This document shows positions 8,246-17,170 of a stretch of 64,000 bases of DNA, piece after piece. The notes below the pieces were generated by a model. It saw nothing but the letters and a program-made list of their open reading frames with translations. It was not told the origin of the DNA and made no database searches. Position 1 is the first letter of the stretch. Each line of letters opens with the position of its first letter. Source of the DNA: Clostridium vincentii (lineage in GTDB: Bacteria; Bacillota; Clostridia; Clostridiales; Clostridiaceae). The position numbers and the translations under genes were made by a program. Where the stretch lies: the NCBI RefSeq assembly GCF_002995745.1, contig NZ_PVXQ01000010.1:33929-97928 (forward strand). The letters run 5' to 3'.

Positions 8246-11200
8246 CTAAAAACTAATTTTATTTCCTTCTAATTTAACTTTTAACTTGTACGTCCTGTAG
8301 GTTGTTTCACCAACATTACCATTTGCAAGTTCAACTTCACTTCCATCTGGTAACCGTGCAAACATTCTCCAAGAACCCCACTTTCCTACATTAGCTATAA
8401 TACCTCCGCCTGCAAAGAAATCATCGCTTTGAGCAAATAATACAACACCTGCAACATCACCACTTGCTGGTATTTGGTTACGCCAATCCCCTAAAATCTT
8501 AGAATCCATGTCTAAAGTATATGTGTTTTTAGCAATATCTATATTTTGATCTGATATTGCAAAACCATTTTGATCTTTACCTTTATCCACCACATAGCTA
8601 TCATCAGAAACATGTAAGTCCCCTGGTGTATTGTCAAAAGTTAAACCCGACTCAGGAATACTTGTTTTAGTACTTGGAACATTATTCTCAAGAGTTACAT
8701 TTTTAAATGCTGTTTGTCCCCCAAAAACATTTAATCCAAATCTTCCTGTTTCAAAATCTTGATTAGTATCACAAACTAATTCATCATTAATCCAATACTT
8801 AATATGCTTGCCATTTACTTCTGCTCTTAATTTATATATACTATCGTCTGCTTTTGGAACTATACCGTAAATTAAATCCTTAACTATTGGATTTCCGTCT
8901 CCATCAAGCCCTGTGAATTCAAACACCCTAAATTCACCATTTTTATTTATATTTACTATTACAGATCCTTCTTTTGGATTTGCATTTTGAGATAATAGTA
9001 TAAGGCCTGCCGTATTTCCATCTGATACATCTGCATCTGCCGCGAGTGTAGATACCATTCCAATCTCATTGGTTTGTTCTGCTACTGCGAATGCATCACC
9101 CTCATCATTCCCTACATAAGCATCATCCTTCACATACCAAGTCCCATTAGTACTAAAATTAGATAAATCCTTAATAATACTACTTGGATCATTACCATAA
9201 ATATTTAAATTAGCTGTTTTTTCAGCCTTTCCATCTTTAGAAACAGCAGTTAAAGTTGTACTTCCTGCTTTTACTGTCTTAAATGTTGTCTTTATATTAT
9301 CTTGGCTTACAATTTCTAAAACCTGAGCATCTGAAAATTTCCATGTAACACCTTGATCTGCTGCTTCAGGAAGTATAGCTGTATAAACAGAAAATTCCTC
9401 CCCTACAGTTTTACCTAGTTCTTCCTCACTTAATGATACTAAAACAGCTTTAGTTCCCTTAAGTTCATTATTCCAAATACCACTTAATGGATAGTAGTTA
9501 ATTGTAGCTTTTGTCTTTCCGCCAAGTGAGTATACTTCGATTCCTTGACTTGAACGATTAGGGAAAACTTGAGCTGCGCCACATACCTCTCCATTATTTC
9601 CATATACTTCTACAGATGATGAATCTACAAAAATATGCAATTGAATTTTACCATCTGCTGTTTTATTTATCTTACTACTATATGCTTGTGCGAAATTAAT
9701 TGGTGCTTGTCCTGATTTTGTACGATCAAGGGTTACTTCTTTAGTTTCAGTATTATACTTAACTATTGTTTCTTGATCTGCATCTTTTCCAACACGTAAT
9801 TTAAATCCAAACTCAGTTGTATCTGCATCAGGTGCAAACTCTGCAACAATTTCATATTGACTTCCAGATAAACTACTCATAACATTAGTCTGATCTGGAG
9901 AAATTGTAACATCCTCAAAAGTTGTAGGTTCTTTACGCAACGTTTCATATTCTTCGATTGGTTGTTGTATCATACGAACTCCATCAGCTGTTTCAGCTAA
10001 TTTTAATTCAGTTTGCAAAGTAAATTGTCCGTTAAATGTTTTTGTTATTGGGGCAATAGCATTACAATAATCCCAATTATTCATCCAGTTAATCATAATT
10101 CTTCGCCCATCAGGTGTACCATTTTCACCTACACCATAATAAGTTTGAGCTGCATATGAATCTTTAGAGAAATTCATAACAAAACGTTCATCAGTATCAG
10201 GAATAAATGTCCAAATACCATCTACTTCTTTAAAATCACCAACACGATAATATCTTCCGCCTTCGCTCAATACCCATTTGAAATTTCCAGTATCTCCAAC
10301 TTCTAATTTAAATATATCTGGACATTCTGTTTGAATTTCTGGTTGCATAGCCTCTGGTTCCCAAGTCTTTAAATCTGTTGATGAGAAGAATCTTAGTGGT
10401 CCGCCTGCAACTACCATCATCCATTCATCAGAATCTTCGTTATAGAATACTTTAGGATCTCTAAATGCCGAATCATTTAACGGATCATCTTCTGTTGAAA
10501 TAACAGGATTTCCTTCGTATTTAGTCCATGTTCTTCCATCATCTTTACTGTATGCAATACTTTGTTTTTGTTTCTCTATGCCTTCATCATTTTTATAATG
10601 TTGAGTATAGATTGCAACTAATCCGCCGCCTTCAATTCCATCAAAGAAACCACTAGTATTATCTTTATCTACAATTGCTGATCCCGAGAAAATTGTTCCA
10701 CCTTCATCTGGCTCTAAAGCAATTGATAGTTCTTCCCAATGGATTAAATCCTTACTAACTGCATGTCCCCAATGCATTGGGCCCCATACAACGTCATCTG
10801 GATAATATTGATAGAATAAATGGTATTCACCATTAAAGTAAACCATTCCATTCGGGTCATTGGCCCATGCCTCAGCAACAGAAAAGTGATACTGTTCACG
10901 ATAATCTTCTAAATAATCAGTTGTAATACCAGCATTAACATTACCAATACCATCGCTATTCCCATTGCTATTACCATTACCATTACTATTCCCATTACTA
11001 TTTCCATTACCATTACCATTACCATTACTACTTAAAAGATATAGTTTACTTGATTCTACTGTATCCCAAGAATTTAAAGCATCTGAATTAGTGCCAGGAA
11101 TTTCTAGTCTATCTAGATTTACTACTTTAGGTGGTATTATGATTTCTTCTGTATCCATATCTACACTATCAGTCTCCTTTTCTACTCTAACTACCTCAGT

Positions 11201-11305
11201 CTGTATTTTCTCCGATTTATTTAAATAATACATTGCAGAAATAGTTGTTGCTGTTATAAGCGTAAGTGCTATTGTTATTAGTATTGTTAACTTTCTTTTG
11301 TTCAT
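8246..11305 (-). CDS. large secreted GH32 beta-fructosidase (levanase type), C-terminally truncated by TAG
   Basis: 1019 residues. It opens with a signal peptide or signal anchor (MNKRKLTILITIALTLITA), then an Asn-Gly/Ser linker, then a full GH32 propeller: NDPNG nucleophile motif at about 150-154, FRDPK at about 280, ECPD at about 327. A GH32 C-terminal sandwich follows to about 600, a bacterial Ig-like domain at about 610-690 (TVGEEFSVYTAILPEAADQGVTW), and two related beta-sandwich repeats to the end. The second is cut by an in-frame amber codon. It should release fructose from levan, inulin or sucrose outside the cell. It is the first gene of a two-gene GH32 unit and has a candidate sigma-54 promoter. 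The ATG has GGGGG seven bases upstream. Confidence 0.9.
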   Translation of the reverse strand: MNKRKLTILITIALTLITATTISAMYYLNKSEKIQTEVVRVEKETDSVDMDTEEIIIPPKVVNLDRLEIPGTNSDALNSWDTVESSKLYLLSSNGNGNGNGNSNGNSNGNGNSNGNSDGIGNVNAGITTDYLEDYREQYHFSVAEAWANDPNGMVYFNGEYHLFYQYYPDDVVWGPMHWGHAVSKDLIHWEELSIALEPDEGGTIFSGSAIVDKDNTSGFFDGIEGGGLVAIYTQHYKNDEGIEKQKQSIAYSKDDGRTWTKYEGNPVISTEDDPLNDSAFRDPKVFYNEDSDEWMMVVAGGPLRFFSSTDLKTWEPEAMQPEIQTECPDIFKLEVGDTGNFKWVLSEGGRYYRVGDFKEVDGIWTFIPDTDERFVMNFSKDSYAAQTYYGVGENGTPDGRRIMINWMNNWDYCNAIAPITKTFNGQFTLQTELKLAETADGVRMIQQPIEEYETLRKEPTTFEDVTISPDQTNVMSSLSGSQYEIVAEFAPDADTTEFGFKLRVGKDADQETIVKYNTETKEVTLDRTKSGQAPINFAQAYSSKINKTADGKIQLHIFVDSSSVEVYGNNGEVCGAAQVFPNRSSQGIEVYSLGGKTKATINYYPLSGIWNNELKGTKAVLVSLSEEELGKTVGEEFSVYTAILPEAADQGVTWKFSDAQVLEIVSQDNIKTTFKTVKAGSTTLTAVSKDGKAEKTANLNIYGNDPSSIIKDLSNFSTNGTWYVKDDAYVGNDEGDAFAVAEQTNEIGMVSTLAADADVSDGNTAGLILLSQNANPKEGSVIVNINKNGEFRVFEFTGLDGDGNPIVKDLIYGIVPKADDSIYKLRAEVNGKHIKYWINDELVCDTNQDFETGRFGLNVFGGQTAFKNVTLENNVPSTKTSIPESGLTFDNTPGDLHVSDDSYVVDKGKDQNGFAISDQNIDIAKNTYTLDMDSKILGDWRNQIPASGDVAGVVLFAQSDDFFAGGGIIANVGKWGSWRMFARLPDGSEVELANGNVGETTYRTYKLKVKLEGNKISF
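10933..11032 (-). repeat. hexanucleotide repeats coding an Asn-Gly/Ser linker
   Basis: About 16 imperfect 6-bp units (ATTACC, ATTCCC, ATTGCT types) encode alternating NG, NS and NGNS residues between the N-terminal membrane segment and the catalytic domain. It should be a flexible spacer whose length can slip. Confidence 0.85.
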
Positions 11306-11418
11306 TATATATCCCCCTTCATGTTAATTGCTTCTTACATTATTTTCATTCTAGTATAGGTTTACATTAGATTGCTACCCTTAGGAACAAACTTAACTCT
11401 CATTATATTAATCTATAT

Positions 11419-11435
11419 AGCAATTAGCATGCCAA
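11419..11435 (-). promoter_or_regulatory. candidate sigma-54 promoter of the GH32 genes
   Basis: Minus strand reads TTGGCATGCTAATTGCT. The GG (-24) and GC (-12) elements are exactly 12 bp apart, as in the TTGGCAC-N5-TTGCT consensus, with one clear deviation (T for C after GGCA). It lies about 100 bp ahead of the ATG at 11305. In Bacillus subtilis the levanase operon is sigma-54 dependent, so the context fits. No activator or sigma-54 gene is in the window. Confidence 0.6.
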
Positions 11436-11541
11436 GTTAGTATATCAAAGTACTTTGCTTTTTCTAAATGTTGATCTTAACGGCATACACGTGATCTTAC
11501 ACTTTTATTTAACATTAAAAATTCTCTTTCTAAATATTTTT

Positions 11542-11596
11542 AATATACTTCAGATAATAGTATCAATACACTGACAACATATTTTAATACACTCAC
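11542..11596. promoter_or_regulatory. candidate upstream activator sites (direct repeats)
   Basis: AATACACTGAC at 11565 and AATACACTCAC at 11586 are direct repeats exactly 21 bp apart, two helical turns. A weaker copy (AATATACTTCA) starts at 11542. They lie 110-175 bp upstream of the sigma-54-like element, where enhancer-binding proteins normally sit. The rest of the 392-bp gap shows nothing else I can name. Confidence 0.4.
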
Positions 11597-11651
11597 TTTA
11601 TGATTTTTATCTATTTCACCAAGTTTATTGTGTTTTTTAGTATCCATTAAA

Positions 11652-11690
11652 AGAAAAAAGCACAACTATAATAAAACATTATAGAGTGCT
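11652..11690 (-). terminator. terminator of the diguanylate cyclase gene
   Basis: Stem of AGCAC/GTGCT plus TATAAT/ATTATA (11659-11690), followed on the minus strand by TTTTTTCTTTT, just after the stop codon. Confidence 0.85.
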
Positions 11691-11697
11691 CTTAATA

Positions 11698-12777
11698 TTA
11701 TTGTTTATTGCCGTAATAAGTAACTTTATTTTTACCTGATTCTTTACTTTGATATAGTAATATATCAGCTTCATTTATAATTTCACTAACAGTATCTCCA
11801 TCTTCAGGATAATAGCCAATTCCAAAACTTGCAGTTATTATTTTTGAATCCTCTCCGTTATCAATAACATTACCTGATATACTCTGTCTGATGGCTTCTA
11901 TTTTATCATATACCTCTTTTTTATCTTTGAAACTATCAATATAAAATATAAATTCTTCTCCACCATATCTTGCTAATACATCTCCATCTACTAAGAGCTT
12001 TCGAATAGCTTGATTAGTTTCAATTAAAGTCTGATCTCCAAATTGATGTCCATAATCATCATTTATCTTTTTAAAATCATCTAAATCCATCATAACTACT
12101 GCATACCGCTTATCAGGATTAGCAAGTGCTTTATCTTCAACTTTTTCAAAGAAATATCTTCTATTATAAATTCCAAGTAGAGGATCTTTCTTAGAAGCTT
12201 CATGTAGTTCTCTATACAATATTGCATTTTCAATGCATATTGCTATTTGACTGGCAATGGATTTTAAAAATCTCTTATGCTCTTTATCTAAAAAATTATA
12301 TAACTGATGCTCTACTAGTATAAATCCAAAAGATTTATCTCTAATTTGTATAGGCATAGCCATTACTGAGCAAATTTTAACATTCAAACATTTGTAATCT
12401 CTGATTCCATCTAAAGAATTAATTAGATATTCTTTTCCTAATTGAATATAAACCTTCTCTTGACTTGTTAATTCAACTTTTTTATTCTTTACATTAGTTG
12501 CTTTTATTACAAGTTCTCCATCTTCCTCAAGAAATATAGTTGAATAAGCAACACCAAGCAATCCTAATACCATATCATTTATCATGGATATAAGATTTTC
12601 ATCACTTAAAAATGAATTAATATACTTGCTTATTTCAACTATGTTAGCTAGCACATTAATATCTTTTTCCAATTTCATATTTTTTTTAGATAAAGTTTGC
12701 ATTTGCATTTCTGTTTTTCTTTGGTATTTTTCAAATTCCTCTTTAATTTCATCATTTCCCAATCCAGAATCTTGCAT
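11698..12777 (-). CDS. GAF-GGDEF diguanylate cyclase
   Basis: Start set at the ATG at 12777, which has GGTGGGAG four bases upstream. The longer frame begins at a TTG with no ribosome binding site, although it would add a hydrophobic segment. It has 359 residues: a short coiled coil (about 1-45), a GAF sensor domain (about 50-195), and a GGDEF domain with the active-site motif RYGGEEF near residue 270 and DLDDFKKIND upstream. The inhibitory I-site RxxD is replaced by VDGD, so product inhibition is probably lost. It should make cyclic di-GMP from GTP in response to a GAF ligand. It is monocistronic, next to the gerK locus, with no visible link to germination. Confidence 0.9.
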   Translation of the reverse strand: MQDSGLGNDEIKEEFEKYQRKTEMQMQTLSKKNMKLEKDINVLANIVEISKYINSFLSDENLISMINDMVLGLLGVAYSTIFLEEDGELVIKATNVKNKKVELTSQEKVYIQLGKEYLINSLDGIRDYKCLNVKICSVMAMPIQIRDKSFGFILVEHQLYNFLDKEHKRFLKSIASQIAICIENAILYRELHEASKKDPLLGIYNRRYFFEKVEDKALANPDKRYAVVMMDLDDFKKINDDYGHQFGDQTLIETNQAIRKLLVDGDVLARYGGEEFIFYIDSFKDKKEVYDKIEAIRQSISGNVIDNGEDSKIITASFGIGYYPEDGDTVSEIINEADILLYQSKESGKNKVTYYGNKQ

Positions 12778-12903
12778 TTTCTCCCACCTTACTTTGTATA
12801 GAATTAACCCAAACCATAATTTTATAACTACTTCTATAATAAACCATTTTATAAAGTATATCAATAATTTAGGATAAATTTGAGTCCTTATTTTTCTATA
12901 CTA

Positions 12904-14019
12904 CTATAAGCTGTCTATTGCTAAATTACTTCCGTCTATAATAAGGTTAACTTCTGTCTCAAGTATGGTTTTAGATAGTATTTTCTCTTTATTTAAAGAA
13001 GGATATTTTTCTTCAATTAATCTGTTTACCCCTAAAATATCTATTTCCTTTTCTTTATATCTTTGAAAAAATTCCTCTTCATATTTTTTAAGCTTCCATT
13101 CTTCATTAACTTTAATAGTCTCCAAAGCAGCTTGTGTCATCTCCAGATTCCCTTGAATCTCACCTATAGATAATTTAATATTCAGTTTCTTTTTTAAAAG
13201 AATATCCTCACCCTGAACTAATATCTCACTCTTATTATTACCATTTAAGATATCTAAAGTAATAAGCTTACTAGCATCATTAGGATTTGCTACTTGAAAA
13301 GTTCCACCCTTAACTCTATTTTTTAATATGTTATATGTAAGAGCATCCTTTTGCTCTAGTTTATCAACCATATGGTTATCCTTCATTATCACTCCACCAT
13401 TTAGTTCTACTTTGTTTGCAATCCCCTCTGATTTTAATTCTATAGCACTCATAAGACTTATACTGCTTTCATTTTGACTATTAGTTACATAATCATTTAC
13501 ATTAGTTTTTATTACTGTTCCGTTATGTTTATTATTCTCTACTAACTGATCCAAGTATAATCCTAAATATTCTTCCTCATCATTAGTAGTTTTTAATAAA
13601 TCATCAATTTCCCCAAAATATACAAACATATAAGGATCAAGACCAAATTCCTGATGATTATTTATTAGATCCATATGATTTTTTACACCATTTTTAGCTA
13701 CTTGCTCTGAAAATATATAAGCTCTAACTTGGCTAAAATTAATAACATTACTTGAAGATACATTAATGTTTCGAATTGCTTCAAGTGCTGTTTTTCCAGT
13801 CCCCGTTAACATTATTCGTTTACCCTTATCAGAACTTTCATTAGCATCTCTATAAGGGCGGACAGAATCCAAATAAACTATTATATTATCATAGTCATCT
13901 TTATCAAAAATAATAGATGTTGCAAAGGTTATTCTATTTATTTCTGTATAATTAAAACATCCCCCTAGCGGCAATATTAATAACACGACTAATAAAATAC
14001 TAGCTACTCTTTTCTTCAT
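12904..14019 (-). CDS. gerKC: spore germination receptor lipoprotein, Ger(x)C family
   Basis: Start set at 14019 (MKKRVASILL), preceded by GGAGGAGG with correct spacing. The upstream in-frame ATG lacks a site. 371 residues with a lipoprotein signal peptide and lipobox LGGC, modified Cys at 21. The body matches the Ger(x)C fold of the C subunit of nutrient receptors, including the typical GKTALEAIRNI and the C-terminal helical segment with INRLIEEKYP. It should sit on the outer face of the spore inner membrane with the A and B subunits. It overlaps the 3' end of gerKA by 20 bp, so the two are translationally coupled. Confidence 0.92.
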   Translation of the reverse strand: MKKRVASILLVVLLILPLGGCFNYTEINRITFATSIIFDKDDYDNIIVYLDSVRPYRDANESSDKGKRIMLTGTGKTALEAIRNINVSSSNVINFSQVRAYIFSEQVAKNGVKNHMDLINNHQEFGLDPYMFVYFGEIDDLLKTTNDEEEYLGLYLDQLVENNKHNGTVIKTNVNDYVTNSQNESSISLMSAIELKSEGIANKVELNGGVIMKDNHMVDKLEQKDALTYNILKNRVKGGTFQVANPNDASKLITLDILNGNNKSEILVQGEDILLKKKLNIKLSIGEIQGNLEMTQAALETIKVNEEWKLKKYEEEFFQRYKEKEIDILGVNRLIEEKYPSLNKEKILSKTILETEVNLIIDGSNLAIDSL

Positions 14020-15421
14020 TATTATCCTCCTCCCCATTTCCTATAAACTTTTTAGATATCCTTCTTAAGTCACCCCTAAATAATATATCCTTGAAATTAT
14101 AGATAGCTGTACTTCCAATTGGGAAAAGATATGAATATCCTCCTGTCTCAAGCTCTCCTAATTTTACAATGAGGATAATAGAACTAATAAGGAATCCAGG
14201 AAGTCCAAAAAGCGAACTAACTATAGTTATAATCATTGACCATATAGACATAGCTCCATATACTTTTGGAATTAAGAAATAACTTAAGGTACTAGCGGCA
14301 ACTACTATAATAGTTGTTCTAGATGCTATCCCTGCGCCCACAACAGCATCTCCTAATATCAATGCTGCAACTATACTCATAGCTCCCCCAATAGGCTGTG
14401 GAAGCCTAAGACCCGCCTCCTTTATTAATTGAAAGGCTAATATCATCATTATCACTTCTACAATAGTTGGCAACGGTACCCCAGCCCTTGATACAGCTAA
14501 TCGAAATACAAAAAGTGATGGAATCAGAGAAAAATGATGAGTTATTACTGCAACATATATACCAGGTAAAAATGTTGCTATAAAAAATGCAACCCATCGT
14601 AGAACCCTAGTTAAACTAGAGAAATATTTATTAACATAATAATCATCTGGAGCTTGGAAATTTTCTAAAAAGAAATATGGTACAGTTATTACAAATGGTG
14701 TTCCATCCACCATTACAGCAACTCTACCCTCTAAGATTTTTGAAGCTACCTCATCAGGTTTTTCTGTATAACCTATAGTATCAAAAACAGATTTTTGGCC
14801 TCTAAGTTCCTCTTCAATGTAATTTGTATCTAAAAGAAATTTTATATCTAGATTACTTATAGTATCCCTTATTTGCGATACTAAAGAATCCGGAGCCGTA
14901 CCTTTAATATAGCAAATACATACAACCGTCTTACTCTTTTTTCCTACTACTAAGGGTTCGAATTTTAAATCTGAATTCTTTATTTTACGTCGTATAAGAG
15001 AAATATTATCTACAAACAGTTCTGTAAAACCTTCCCTTGGCCCCTTAACAACAGCTTCTGTAACAGGTATAGATACAGATCTTCTAACAAAACCCTTAAC
15101 TTCACAGAAAATTATTTTATCATGGTCTTTAAATAGTAGGACTACGTCTCCAGCCAGAATATGAGAAATAGCATCCTCTAAATCTTTAGCATAATCTGCA
15201 ATATTAATATCTAAAACGTTAGTAATTATGTCCTCGATACCCGTGCATTCAAATTCTTTTTTCTTTAGAGGTGTGACTATATATTCACTAATGAATTGAG
15301 TACTACACAAATCATCTACAAATACTAAAGTACAGGTTCCTAAGCTAGTCATTATTTCTCTATACTTTACGTCAAAAGCATTTTCAAATCTCTTTTTTAC
15401 ATAATTAACATTATTATTCAT
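14000..15421 (-). CDS. gerKA: spore germination receptor A subunit, GerA family
   Basis: 473 residues, normal for GerAA/GerKA. A soluble N-terminal half of about 240 residues contains DVVLLFKDHDK and the family block EAVVKGPREGFTE. The C-terminal half has five or so membrane segments and the conserved RVLRWVAFFIATFLPGIYVA and RAGVPLPTIVEVIMM. It senses nutrient germinants with gerKB and gerKC products in the spore inner membrane. The bicistronic gerKA-gerKC with a divergent gerKB is the arrangement described for gerK in Clostridium perfringens. Confidence 0.95.
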   Translation of the reverse strand: MNNNVNYVKKRFENAFDVKYREIMTSLGTCTLVFVDDLCSTQFISEYIVTPLKKKEFECTGIEDIITNVLDINIADYAKDLEDAISHILAGDVVLLFKDHDKIIFCEVKGFVRRSVSIPVTEAVVKGPREGFTELFVDNISLIRRKIKNSDLKFEPLVVGKKSKTVVCICYIKGTAPDSLVSQIRDTISNLDIKFLLDTNYIEEELRGQKSVFDTIGYTEKPDEVASKILEGRVAVMVDGTPFVITVPYFFLENFQAPDDYYVNKYFSSLTRVLRWVAFFIATFLPGIYVAVITHHFSLIPSLFVFRLAVSRAGVPLPTIVEVIMMILAFQLIKEAGLRLPQPIGGAMSIVAALILGDAVVGAGIASRTTIIVVAASTLSYFLIPKVYGAMSIWSMIITIVSSLFGLPGFLISSIILIVKLGELETGGYSYLFPIGSTAIYNFKDILFRGDLRRISKKFIGNGEEDNNEEKSS

Positions 15422-15512
15422 TAAACATCACCCAAATATATTATCTCTCCAGGAAGGTTTAATATTCTCTTTTTTGCTAATACTAATATTAAATTAATTA
15501 AGGAGGATTTTT

Positions 15513-16607
15513 ATGAACAAGTTATCTTCAAGACATTTTATGTTTTTTATTATAGCTACAAGTACTATAGCCCTAAGAAGTTATTCTTCTATTTTCATCA
15601 ATTATGGGGGAAGGGATACATGGTTAATTTCACTTTTTGCATCCTTAATTATATTTTTCTACTTTACATTTCTACTTTATGTATTTAGAAAAACTAATAT
15701 TTACAACATAACTGAAATTTTTTCTAAGGTTCTTCCAAAAAGAGCTAATAATATTTTAATTTTTATATTTTCCATAGGATTATTTCTATCCGCCATAGAA
15801 TCTGCATCCGTTAATGCAAACTCTATACATACAAATTATTTTCTCTCCACCCCGACTTGGTATTGCTTATTATTTATTATAATACCAGCAGGTTATGTTC
15901 TACTTAAGAAGTTTAACTCCATACTTGTTTTGGTTATTATTATAGGAACCATTACTTTAATTGGGGATATTATTTTAATAGCGCTACTACTTAAATTCTT
16001 AGACTTTAACTATTTACTTCCCATCATGGAGAATGGTATGACAAATGATAAATGGCTTTGCCTTTTAGAAATCATTGGATCTTTCTCCTCAATTGTTATA
16101 GCTTTGCCTTATTTAATATATTTAGATAAAAAAGAATCTCTTCTAAAACATAATAGCCTTGCAATAACCATAAGCTGCATACTAATTACCATTTCCTTTA
16201 TATCAGCAATAGCATTTTTCAGCCCTGATCGGGCTGGTAAAATATTTTATCCTGGTTACATAGAATCTCAAAGGGTACAGATTGCAGGTTTCTTTGAATT
16301 TGGTGAATTGTTTTATATATTTAGAAGTGTTTGTCTATGGTTTATTAAATATATTTTATCTTCCTATGGGATATTGTTATTATATAAAGATAAAATCAAG
16401 AAACAAAAATCATTTGTAATTTTTTATAGTTTAGCACTTTTTATTGCATCATTTATAGTAACTCAGAATCAATATTTTCTCTTTTACTTCCTTAGGTTGT
16501 TCCAATTAACTAATTTAGTCTTTTTTATTGCAATTCCACTTGTAATCTTTATTATATTTTATTTTGGTAAATACAATAAAAAGGTTACAAAGAAAATTAT
16601 TCCTTAA
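15513..16607 (+). CDS. gerKB: spore germination receptor B subunit, permease-like
   Basis: 364 residues with about ten membrane segments. It belongs to the GerAB/Spore_permease branch of the APC superfamily and probably forms the nutrient-binding subunit. The opening LSSRHFMFFIIAT and the following GGRDTWL block are typical of the family. AAGGAGG lies six bases before the ATG. It is transcribed divergently from gerKA across a 91-bp gap that must carry both promoters. Expression in the forespore is expected from the family, but I cannot assign the sigma-factor sites with confidence. Confidence 0.93.
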   Translation: MNKLSSRHFMFFIIATSTIALRSYSSIFINYGGRDTWLISLFASLIIFFYFTFLLYVFRKTNIYNITEIFSKVLPKRANNILIFIFSIGLFLSAIESASVNANSIHTNYFLSTPTWYCLLFIIIPAGYVLLKKFNSILVLVIIIGTITLIGDIILIALLLKFLDFNYLLPIMENGMTNDKWLCLLEIIGSFSSIVIALPYLIYLDKKESLLKHNSLAITISCILITISFISAIAFFSPDRAGKIFYPGYIESQRVQIAGFFEFGELFYIFRSVCLWFIKYILSSYGILLLYKDKIKKQKSFVIFYSLALFIASFIVTQNQYFLFYFLRLFQLTNLVFFIAIPLVIFIIFYFGKYNKKVTKKIIP

Positions 16608-16612
16608 TTGAT

Positions 16613-16662
16613 TTATTATAGCAGATAAATTGTATCATTCCTCCATCTATCTGCTATAATAA
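16613..16662. terminator. perfect dyad after gerKB
   Basis: A 15-bp perfect stem (16613-16627 with 16648-16662, core TATAGCAGATA). It begins six bases after the gerKB stop. Neither flank has a strong T run, so it may be a weak terminator or a 3' stabiliser. Confidence 0.5.
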
Positions 16663-16767
16663 TAGAAACTGGTAATTCTCTATGATACTAATACTTCCCT
16701 TAAATTTCAGGTGAGGTTAGAGTTATCAAAGTCAATTTACCCTATGATTTTTAAGGAGGTAATTTCA

Positions 16768-16929
16768 ATGGAAGACAAAACAATAATTTGTAAAGACTGT
16801 GGACAGGAATTTTTATTCACTATAGGTGAACAAGAATTCTTTAAAGAAAAGGGATTTGAAAACGATCCCGTTAGATGCCCAGCCTGCAGAAAAGCAAGAA
16901 AAGCTGAAAGAATGAACGATAGAAGATAA
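16768..16929 (+). CDS. small zinc-ribbon protein
   Basis: 53 residues, starting at 16768 behind AAGGAGG (the frame extends upstream but without a site). Two Cys pairs, CKDC near residue 9 and CPAC near 38, form a treble-clef or ribbon knuckle of the 'probable zinc-ribbon' type (ICKDCGQEF ... FFKEKGFENDPVRCPACRKARK). Such proteins are widespread and uncharacterised in clostridia. The basic C-terminus could contact nucleic acid, which is inference. It appears monocistronic, with a hairpin downstream. Confidence 0.85.
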   Translation: MEDKTIICKDCGQEFLFTIGEQEFFKEKGFENDPVRCPACRKARKAERMNDRR

Positions 16930-16986
16930 TATGCTCCCTTCGGTGAATTGATAGTTATGGATAAAGCTCCAAGGAGAAAGTTCAAT

Positions 16987-17018
16987 AATCAAAATCATAG
17001 ATTTTGATTTTCACTTTT
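16987..17018 (+). terminator. terminator of the zinc-ribbon gene
   Basis: Arms AATCAAAATC (16987-16996) and GATTTTGATT (17000-17009) with a three-base loop, then a T-rich tail (TTCACTTTT). Confidence 0.6.
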
Positions 17019-17045
17019 CCTCAAGGGATTTCAAAAAATTACGCA

Positions 17046-17085
17046 AAAAAGTTTAAGGACACGAATCAAAGATTCGTGTCCTTAA
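17046..17085 (-). terminator. terminator facing the ECF transporter gene
   Basis: A 15-bp perfect stem (17053-17067 with 17071-17085, loop AAA). On the minus strand the stem is followed by CTTTTTT. It lies beyond the 14-bp tandem repeat from the end of the ECF gene. Confidence 0.8.
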
Positions 17086-17090
17086 GCTTT

Positions 17091-17160
17091 CAACTTTCAA
17101 CTCTCAACTTTCAACTCTCAACTTTCAACTCTCAACTTTCAACTCTCAACTTTCAACTCC
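17091..17160. repeat. 14-bp tandem repeat, five copies
   Basis: Five head-to-tail copies of CAACTTTCAACTCT (two related 7-mers, CAACTTT and CAACTCT). The last copy ends in a C. The array is intergenic, between a terminator and the end of the ECF gene, and would be in that gene's 3' untranslated region. A diverged stretch of the same 7-mers occurs at 56682-56697. Confidence 0.95.
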
Positions 17161-17170
17161 CCAAAGGGGG

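Noticed and set aside
17091..17160. CRISPR array
   Set aside because: The units are contiguous 14-mers with no spacers and there are no cas genes nearby.
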